Source of the DNA: Choanephora cucurbitarum
Taxonomy: Eukaryota > Mucoromycota > Mucoromycetes > Mucorales > Choanephoraceae
Reading direction: 5' to 3'
DNA: 64,000 bases
Assembly: GCA_025331435.1 (NCBI GenBank)
Contig: JAIWNI010000016.1
Span: 186,001 to 250,000, forward strand
The translations under genes and the position numbers were made by a program. This document shows, one piece after another, positions 55,798 through 64,000 of this stretch. Each line of letters starts with the position of its first letter. Position 1 is the first letter of the stretch. The notes under the pieces were generated by a model, which was given only the letters and a program-made list of their open reading frames with translations, ran no database searches and was not told the origin of the DNA.

Positions 55798-57887
55798 ATG
55801 GCAACTACAAAACAGACTGTTTCGCGTACACCTTCACCTGTACCTTCTGCCATGTTGTCAAGTGAATCTCATCGTGTCACTCAGTCATCACCTCACCTAC
55901 CTTTACCTCAACAACGACGCTCCAGTTTCTCTGATATGAATGAGTGTCTTCAGAAACCACTTGTCAGTCAACGTTCTTTTCCTCATCTCAACAGTAAACA
56001 ACGTCGTCCATCAGACACCAGTCATTCAGATCATAGTCTCACATCCAATGAAATCACTCGATATGCTAATCAGAAGCGTAATCATGATTTCCATACCTTG
56101 TTTCGAAGTGTACCCGATCATGAGAGATTAATTGATGGTATAATACCAGTCTTAAGGATGACTCTCTCAACTGATGATTTCTTTAGATTATGGTTGTGCA
56201 CTTCAGAAAGAGATTCTCTTACAAGGCAGAGTCTATATTTCCGAGCATCATCTCTGCTTTAATGCCAACATATTTGGCTGGATCACCAATGTAAAAATCA
56301 TCTAAGCCATCCTTTCTGAAAATATACTTAACTATTTCATAGTTAGTGATTGCCTTTACGGATATTGAGGCTATTGAAAAGAAATCAACTGCTTTTTTTA
56401 TACCCAATGCTATTCTGATATCCACCCAGACTTCCAAGGTAAGAAAAATAGATGATGGGTTTTTCTTTCACTGACCAAAGACTATATAGCATTTCTTGGC
56501 TTCTTTTCTTTCACGTGACCAAGCATTTGATCAGATGGTAGATATCTGGAAAGCCTCAAGATCTCAAAAGAAAGATATTCATCACCATTTCAAAGCAGAT
56601 GATGATGATGTCAGCACTTTCTCTGAAGATGATTTCAGTTCTTATTCATCAGATGGTTCAGTTGAAAACACCATGCCCATCTTGAGTAAGTTGGATTTGT
56701 TTGACTGTCATTTTGATCTAAAAAGTCCTTTTATTAGATGCTAAAGAAGAGGATCGACATTTACCTTTACCCAAGCCTATTTTACCCTTAGAGGATCCAC
56801 CTGCAGACACCAATCAACTGAATCCAACCACAGAATGTGACTGTGCTAAAAACGATCAACATTTCCCTAGTGTTGTCCATGACAGTACCTATCCTACCAC
56901 ACTCGACACTCTCTATCAACTCTTGTATCATAGTCCATTCATGACCACTTTTCTGACAGAGATTGAAAAGAGTACAGGTAAAGAAGAAGTGATATGGGAT
57001 TGAATGATGACTTATAGATGGTTAGATGTCTGTATTGGTGAATGGAAAGAACAAGAAGGCATAACATGCCGTGAATCAAGCTATGTCAAATATTTGGGTG
57101 GTGCCATTGGTCCTAAAACAACCAAATGCTACCTTACAGAAGAAATGCTTCATGTCGATACAGGCAACTATATCAGTCAATTGACCACCACACGAACACC
57201 GGATGTTCCTTCAGGTGGCTCATTCTCTGTCAAGACACGTACCTGTCTCTCTTGGTCTGGTCAAGGACAGGTTCGAGTGCTGGTCACTGTCCTGGTTGAA
57301 TTCACTAAATCTTCTTGGTTAAAATGTAAGTGTTTGTATTTTTAAAAAAAGATTATACTGACATGGTATTGTTAGCCACGATTGAAAAAGCAACTTTGGA
57401 TGGTCAACAGAGCTACTATAAAAGTCTCGATAAAGCCCTTCGTCAACACTTGGATCAATCCAAACCAAAAAATCATCGTCGTTCTCATCGTCGTCGTCGT
57501 CATGTGCCGGAACATCCCCAAAAGGAAACTCAGTCTGTTGATCATGTACGCATACCAACCACTTCTCAACTGATTGGCTTCTGTATGGCTATCATGGTCT
57601 TGACCAATGTATATATTGCCTTCAAGATGGCTGGTGTCAATCGACAATTGGCTCATCTGGGTCGTGCCAAACAAACAACAAAAGATGCTGTCTGGCAACT
57701 GTTGGGCAAGTTGGATCCCGATCAACCTTACCACCAGGATCCTTCATGGGTGTATGCTCGACAGACAAAATCTCAATTGGATCAACAGATGCTTGAACTT
57801 GAAAAGATGATGTTACATGTCGGTCAAAATATGGAACAGGTGACTCACGTGATTCGAGATCAACAAAAGAGATTACTTCAAAAATAA
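55798..57887 (+). CDS. GRAM-VASt sterol-transfer protein (Lam/Aster-like)
   Basis: Membrane-contact-site protein of the Lam/Ysp/GRAMD1 group, which moves sterols between the ER and plasma membrane. Long Ser/Pro-rich leader (RTPSPVPSAM; QQRRSSFSD), then a GRAM domain (HTLFRSVPDHERLIDDYGCA; EILLQGRVYISEHHLCFNAN IFGW; KSTAFFIPNAILIST), an acidic linker (ADDDDVSTFSEDDFSSYSSD), and a VASt/StART-like domain (LYQLLYHSPFMTTFLTE; ITCRESSYVKYLGGAIGPKT TKC). A basic hinge (RRSHRRRRH) precedes one transmembrane helix (LIGFCMAIMVLTNVYIAF), followed by a coiled-coil tail. Six or more exons; the splices at 56133-56199 and 56264-56333 are required for the GRAM domain. Intact. Confidence 0.88.
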
Positions 57888-57926
57888 GTTTATTATTAAG
57901 TCTAAAAAATGAGATTAAAAAATGGT

Positions 57927-60900
57927 CTAAAATGTTAAGAAACGAGCTAAATCACTATTGGCAATGCCTAAAGTAGGGGATTGAGTATTTAAGGCACGTA
58001 ATAATTCAATGAGTTGTGCACGGGTAGCTTCATCCAATTGTTCTTCATTCGATAGAACATGATGAAACACAGAAAGTAAATGAGGAATTTGGCTGTGAAT
58101 CTATCATCCAGTATCATCAGTAATTTGTTTCTTTTTTTTTTATAAAGTTTTGACTTACAAAGGCATTATTGGCACGGAAAAGAGAAAAGAGACAATGAAA
58201 GACAGGCTCATTCTCGGCAAAATCAGCCTTGAGAGGCAAGACATTCAAGAACACAGGCAACACTTGATCCAGAGGAACAGCCTCAGGACGAGCCAAGATC
58301 AAACGAGCCACTGAACCAGTCGCATTGTCAGTGATGTTGGGCACAGGCTGGTTTTGGAAAAGAGGGTGTAGGGCAGTCAGGATAGCAGGGTACTGTGTGC
58401 TCAAATCAATCTGGGAATTGGCAGAGAGGATACCAAGGGCATAGGCTGCATTACTACGCACCGAGTTATCTTCATCCTGACAGGCCTTGATGAACAGCTG
58501 GAGAAGACGTTCGGTATGAGGTGTGACGGCCGATTTGATGCCTGTGATACATTCACCCAGACACCCAATCGCCATCGATCGCTCAGAGGATGTCTTGGAT
58601 TTCTTGTAGTATTTGGCAATCAGAGGCATAAAGACATCAAAGTAAGAAGAATAACCCTCACCCACCACTTCACAGAGCGTGGCCACCAGATCGCCAGCAG
58701 CACTGATCAACAACGATTCCGATTCTGCCTCTTCTTCTTCATCCACAAAGTCGTCTTCGTCGTAACTCTGTTGACAGATTGAGCGTTTCTCAAAGATGTC
58801 CAAGACCTGACGCGAGATCTCTTCCAGGTGATCGGCAATGATACTGGGACCCATCAGCTTCAGGGACTGGATCAATTCTTGACAGATCTGGACCACGACC
58901 ATCTTGTCATCTTCATCTTTCCACATCGAGAGCACGGTAGGGATGATGATGGTCGTCATGTTCTGCACATTTTCATGCACTGCGTAACTGACAGGTAAAC
59001 CCGCCTGCCATTCCTCTGAGCCCGACATGAGATAGAACGTCTTGAGGAAACTGAAGAGACTGCCGACGACGGCCTTACGAACACCGTCAAACAGATGGAA
59101 CGACAGCTCGGTCAGTTCTTGCACGGCTGATTCGACATAGGGCAAGAAGTGTTGCTGGGTGCTCTCAAAGATCTCACCGAGGGCATCGGCCGCAAACTCC
59201 TTTTCGTCCGCAATGGCCGAGTTGAAATTAAAGGCGCTATCGTCTTCATCTTCGTCTAGCGTCAGATCGATCTCGCCCGTCAGGTTCGTCTCGTCCTTCT
59301 CTTCGGCCTTGCAGGAGGCAATGATGGAGGGCATGATGGTGGGCAGGTAAGGTGCAAAGTCTTCGCCAAACACACGGGCCATGATGGCAAAGAAGGCATA
59401 GGAACATTCGCGAAGACGAGGCGAGTCCAGGTTGAGTTGCTCGATCGCCAGGGCCATCAGGTCTTGTGTGAACGGCCTGAACTTGTCGGCACCGACTGCT
59501 TCTGCAATCGCACCAGCTGAATCCGTGGCCACCCCACGCAACAGGGTCTCATCGGTCCCTTCTGTCAAGGTCATCAAGTGACGGATACGAGGCATGACAC
59601 CGCCGAAATAAGGCTCAAATCCTTCACCGGCCGCATGAGCAGCACTGCCGATGGCCGCCATCACCGTCGCCTTGGTCTCGGTCTGAGGTGCATGGTCCAG
59701 CAGGAACAAGAGCTTTTCCATCAGCATGGGCAAGTACTGCAAGACTTCATCGCCTAAACTCTCCAGGATGGCATCCAGTGCATTACAGGCGTGTTTGGTC
59801 ACTTCGGGGTTCGTGTCGTTCATGAGATTGAAGACGAGGGGCAAGAGGACCTGATGGCTCTCTGAGATCTCGGCAGGCATCTCTTCTGCAAGACAGCCGA
59901 GGGCCATGCAGGCGGCACGACGGACAATGATCTCGGGGTCCTGGAGACCGGAACAGACCAAGGGTAAGAGTTCGTTGAGTTTGGGACTCATGTATTCGGC
60001 ACATCCCTCGATGATGACGGCAAAGGACATCATGGCTGCCTTACGGAAATTGGGGTCAGGGTTTTGCATGTAGGCCACGACCATGGGCATGACGATAGGA
60101 AAGACCTGTTGAGGAGGCATGTTGGTGGCCAAGGCATTGAGTACTTTGAAGGCCAACTACAATGAGGATTAGAATGATAGAGTGAATCGAATAGTTAGGG
60201 ATTCTTACGCGAGAAGGAGAATCTTCATCCACATCTTCAGGATCTTCTTCTGTACCGATCGGCATCAATCCTTCCACAATAAATCCAACCAACTTGAGGC
60301 TTCTGATCTTGTTTTGTTTGCTGTGAAGTCCAAGTTAGTCCTTTGTTGCGTGTTGGATTGCATTTAGACTTACTAGACAGCAGCCCACATCAAGAAAGAA
60401 AGGGCCATGACACGAAGGGAGTCATCTAATTCACGGTTTGAACCGACTGTCAAGAAGAATCGGATCAAATCGACCAGATGAGTAGAGAGAAGAGGTGCAT
60501 CCTAAATTGAAACCCTATCAGTCTATAGGCCACTTCTTATTGGTCCTTTCTTACCAACATCAACAAGGTATCAAACACTTCAAAGATTTCACTTGCACTT
60601 TCTTCATCACTTTCCTTTAAACACTGTTCCAATACATTGACCATACCAGGAATCATGTTTCTAAATGATTTCTATAGAATTCTGTTAACTTTTTTCTTTC
60701 CCCTTATTAATTCTAAAATAGGTCATTTACAATATTCTCTTTATCTTCTGTCTCGATAAATTCAGCCAATTTACCCAATGTCCTATAATTACAAAAATTA
60801 AGCCAACTCTATGGATAAACTCCCATCTCTCTCTGTTACTTACAATACAGTGGTCACTCGAACCCGTTTGCTTTCAGGATCCACAATGGATTTCTGAAAC

Positions 60901-61563
60901 AATTCAAAGAGAGGAGCAATATGATCCATAAAGAAATCGGCAATGACTTCAAATAGGGTATAGAGACAATAGGTGCCGACCTCACGATGAATGGCTGTTG
61001 TACTGGCACAGGCTTGATTCAAGAAACCCAGTAACTCTGGCCATTTGTTTTCAGGCATATCGATACGAGCAATAGAAGAGATGACACGAGCGGTTGAATG
61101 ACGGACGATTTCACTATCGAGTTTAGTCCAAATCCTACTTATCTTTTTTTTTTTTAGATCACTTACTGTTGTTCATTCAAGACAAGTTGTAACAATTGAG
61201 AGCGGATAGCTGTCTGGGCTGCTTCAGGAATCTCTTGCCATTTCTTTGAGATACGTTTTCTTAATTCAACAGCAGCCAACTGACGCACAGGGTGGTGAGG
61301 TGAACGACTGATGATTTCAACAAGAGCAGGAATACAGTCTGCAGAGACATAGTATTGATTGTTCAAGGTAGAAGTGGCCTAAGATATCTGTTGGTTAATA
61401 GAATAGATAGATTCACATTTGGCTTACAAGACGAATGGTTTCAGAGTCTTGAGCTGTAGCAAGCTTAGTTAAAAGCTCTTCAAGGCTTGTTACAAATTGC
61501 TAATGTTCTTTATTTAGTTGCCAAGGTTTTTAATTATCGACTTTTTTTCTATATTACCTCCAT
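57927..61563 (-). CDS. KAP123: karyopherin Kap123/importin-4
   Basis: Nuclear import receptor for ribosomal proteins and histones; about 1,050-1,100 residues of HEAT repeats. The first exon is tiny (MEQ...; ATG GAG at 61563-61558) and is followed by FVTSLEELLTKLATAQDSET. Further N-terminal pieces: VELRKRISKKWQEIPEAAQT (Ran-binding region) and LGFLNQACASTTAIHREVGT. The large exon 58117-60156 carries NPDPNFRKAAMMSFAVIIEG, the acidic loop LTLDEDEDDSAFNFNSAIAD EKEFAADALGE, and DNATGSVARLILARPEAVPL DQVLPVFLN. The last exon ends IANSDLARFLTF. The central exon is much richer in G+C than the outer exons. Kap123 rather than Kap121 is judged from the C-terminal block. Confidence 0.88.
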
Positions 61564-61989
61564 TGTCCTCTCTTTAAAAAAAAAGAAATAAGGAAAGAAA
61601 GAAAAAAAAAAAGACGAAAAAAAAAAAGTTTAATGAAATTCAATGTCCATTCAAACTGTGGCTGATACATTTTTTTTTTTTACTAAATTATAAGAGAATT
61701 TTTATTTTAAATAGGTGAGCAATTAACAAACACAAGTAGAGTGTATCTCGATAGATGCGTGAATAAGATATCCTATGACATAGACTATCTATGTTTCTTT
61801 AAGAAAAGTGATCTTTTTATTATTATTTTTTTTTTACTTTTCTGTAGATTAAAAGACCGCATGTAACTGACTGGCCCGCTGTACGTCATCAACAGTAAGT
61901 CATACGCGTCTTATTCACCCAAAAAAAAAGAGAGAGGTAATTCACGCATTTATTCTCTTCTTCTTCTTCTTCTTTATCTATTTATTCAT
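61564..61989. promoter_or_regulatory. divergent promoter region of KAP123 and PRE8
   Basis: About 425 bp between two divergent genes, A/T-rich with A runs next to KAP123. A weak exon-like stretch at 61850-61912 followed by GTAAGT may be a 5' UTR exon of PRE8 with an intron up to about 61985. No clear proteasome control element was seen here. Confidence 0.4.
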
Positions 61990-62885
61990 ATGGCTGATCG
62001 TTATAGTTTCTCATTAACCACCTTTTCACCTTCTGGTAAATTGGTTCAAATTGAATATGCCTTAAATGCTGTCTCTCAAGGTGTTACTACTGTTGGTATC
62101 AAAGGTACATTTAAGAAACAAAGACAATAGAAAAGTTACTTATATTGAATAGCTACCAACGGTATTGTGATTGCAACTGAAAAGAAATCAGCTTCTAGTT
62201 TGGTAGATGACTCATCACTTGAGAAAGTAGCTACCATCTGTGCTAATATCGGCATGATCTATTCTGGTATGGGACCTGATTTCCGTGTCTTGGTTGCAAA
62301 GGCACGTAAGGCAGCACAGGCATACAAGCGAGTTTATATGGAAGAACCACCAGTACGTATTCTTGTTCAAGAAGTAGCCAGTGTCATGCAAGAATATACT
62401 CAAAGCGGGTAAGTACACCATGCACAAAGAAAAAAAACTTAGGCTCATACCTATATATAAAGTGGTGTTCGTCCATTTGGTGTTTCTATCTTGATTGCAG
62501 GTTATGATGAAGTGAATGGACCTGCACTCTATCAAGTGGATCCTTCTGGATCTTATTTTGCATGGAAGGCTACTGCTATTGGTAAAAACATGATTAATGC
62601 AAAGACCTTTTTGGAGAAGCGATACAATGAAGAAATGGAATTAGAAGATGCAGTTCACACAGCCATTCTGACTGTAAGTGTGATGTTTGAATGTGTTGTA
62701 TGATGACTGATCATTCTGTTTAGCTTAAGGAAGGATTTGAGGGACAGATGACAGAGAATAGTTTGGAGATTGGTATCATTGGCACAAGTACTGTGGGTGT
62801 CTATGGCGGAGAAAGAAAATCGATTCCCTTATTTAGAAAGTTGAGCTTAAATGAAGTCAAGGATTATTTAGCTAACATTGCTTAA
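61990..62885 (+). CDS. PRE8: 20S proteasome subunit alpha2
   Basis: Outer-ring alpha subunit of the 20S core. Four exons. Begins [25 protein letters not shown], the alpha-type N-terminal signature, followed by [76 protein letters not shown]; and [12 protein letters not shown]. It ends VKDYLANIA. Alpha subunits lack the catalytic threonine, as here. About 248 residues, the family length. Complete. Confidence 0.96.
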
Positions 62886-63162
62886 AATGAGAGAGATTGA
62901 AATAAAAAGCAGAATGAAAAAAAGAAAAAAGGGTTGTTTGTCTTTATCAGAAAAGAAACTCCGCTATGGTCTCTTTGTCTCCTGAAGTCTTTGTTTCTTT
63001 TTTGAACTCCTTTGGTATCTCCTTTTCGATTGTTCTGATTGAAAGTCCGTCTATGAAATCACTTTAGATGGAAACCCCCCTTAAACATAAGCAAGATCAA
63101 TTTAAAGCGCTTGTTTCTTTTTATTTTTTTCTTTCTTTCTTTCTTTCTTATTCATTATTGGA

Positions 63163-64000
63163 ATGACTCAACGCTATTCTCGAAAAATGATGACTTTAGA
63201 AAATGACAGTCATGTAAGCCCATAACCAATGGATTATCTATAGTGACTGATCTATCTATCTATAGATCTATATCAATCCATTGATGATAGTAGTAGCAGG
63301 TACTACCAATGTAGGCAAATCAACATTTATCAGACTTGGATTACAAAACTTAATTTCAAAGCATGATTCCAATCGACCAGGTAAAGTAAAATAAATAAAA
63401 TCAAACTCCTGAACTCAAAAAAAAAAAAAAAAAGATCTACAGTGTCACCATACGACCATTGTTTTGGATCAAAATAATTACCCTTTGGATATTATTGAAA
63501 CACATTCAGATCAATTGACTCTGCTGACTGTAAATGTTTCATCTCTCATGTCCACCATTCACTAACATGTCTCCATAGCAACCTATTCATGGTGGATTTG
63601 TATGTTATGATACCTCTAATCCTGTTTCTATGGAAACAGTACCTGAATTACTAGGTAACCTTTATTCATTCTTTTTATGGAATAACTCATGCTTCCAAGT
63701 TAGATTTCTTTATTTCACGCCATATACCTGTTTATCTAGTTGGACTCAAGAGTGATATGGCATCTACTCACTATCCAATTCATGATATTAAACATTATCA
63801 AGTGAATGAAGAGAATGCAGAACAGATGCATCATGTGTTTATGTCATTTCTAAAAGAGGATTTATTGTTACCAGATGATTATCCAAAAGAAGTCAAGACG
63901 CGTCCAAGTACGTGGGATTCCATGCTTTCAGTTCAACAGGATATGACCAACACAGGTTTACTCTATATGGTAAACAAGAATCGGACACATTCATCATACT
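63163..64000 (+). CDS. P-loop GTPase-like protein, 3' end outside the window
   Basis: Partial gene of at least five exons. The P-loop lies in VVAGTTNVGKSTFIRLGL (GxxxxGKST), preceded by a short leader MTQRYSRKMMTLENDS. A later segment reads TTIVLDQNNYPLDIIETHSD, then GGFVCYDTSNPVSMETV, and IPVYLVGLKSDMAST, which would be the G4 region of a Ras-like fold (N/T-KxD degenerate to GLKSD). The usual DxxG (switch II) is not evident. It continues past position 64000 with DDYPKEVKTRPSTWDSML. A Ras-superfamily fold is likely, but the subfamily is not recognised and nucleotide hydrolysis is doubtful. Confidence 0.6.

Noticed and set aside
61900..61910. Further ACGCGT sites (e.g. near 61904, 50578, 63899, 54737)
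   Set aside because: About seven such sites are expected by chance in 64 kb at this base composition; only those before MBP1 are placed suggestively.

Overview
This is a nuclear window from a fungus, most likely an early-diverging one of the Mucorales (Mucor/Rhizopus type). The DNA is AT-rich, genes are split by many short introns (about 40-70 bp, GTAAGT...TAG), exons are separated by long pyrimidine or A/T tracts, and the gene set is a typical fungal housekeeping set. No bacterial operons, CRISPR arrays, rRNA genes or convincing tRNAs were seen. The assignment to Mucorales is an inference from architecture and protein flavour, not from a search.

Left part (0.5-32.3 kb), gene-dense and conserved: SLC41-type Mg2+ transporter (-), Rab5 GTPase (-), SNF5 chromatin remodeller (+), MBP1/Swi4-type APSES-ankyrin cell-cycle factor (-), MICOS subunit Mic10 (-), ARMH3-like armadillo protein (+), a small Pro/Gly-rich protein with a CaaX tail (-), ubiquilin Dsk2 (+), EFR3 plasma-membrane scaffold (+), mitochondrial Nfu1 (+), prefoldin 4 (-), GID7/WDR26 (+), SmE (+), the Rab5-effector-like FYVE protein Vac1/Pep7 (-) and cytochrome c (+).

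Middle part (about 32.3-48.7 kb), accessory and repeat-rich: remnants of two Helitrons, a PIF/Harbinger element abutting and apparently inserted in one of them, a decayed tyrosine recombinase, split Tc1/mariner transposase pieces, repeat-type protein fragments, and a conspicuously GC-rich block (46.3-47.9 kb) without recognisable genes. Within it lie an intact small heat-shock protein gene with a perfect heat-shock element, and an unrecognised multi-exon gene (39.9-41.1 kb) that carries a 173-bp TIR element inside one intron.

Right part (48.8-64 kb), conserved again: A20/AN1 zinc-finger protein (+), nuclear poly(A)-binding protein Pab2 (+), a KDZ-like transposon remnant (-), an R3HCC1-like RRM protein (+), the copper chaperone Atx1 (+), a GRAM/VASt sterol-transfer protein (+), karyopherin Kap123 (-), proteasome subunit alpha2 (+) and a P-loop GTPase-like gene running off the end (+).

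Functional themes that recur, without evidence of real clustering: endosomal Rab5 signalling (Rab5, Vac1), PI4-kinase/contact-site biology (EFR3, ARMH3, GRAM/VASt), ubiquitin-proteasome (Dsk2, Gid7, Pre8) and mitochondria (Mic10, Nfu1, cytochrome c). I did not find a clearly new multi-gene system. The most original items are the unrecognised gene with a MITE in its intron, the Helitron/Harbinger junction, the CaaX protein and the GC-rich island.
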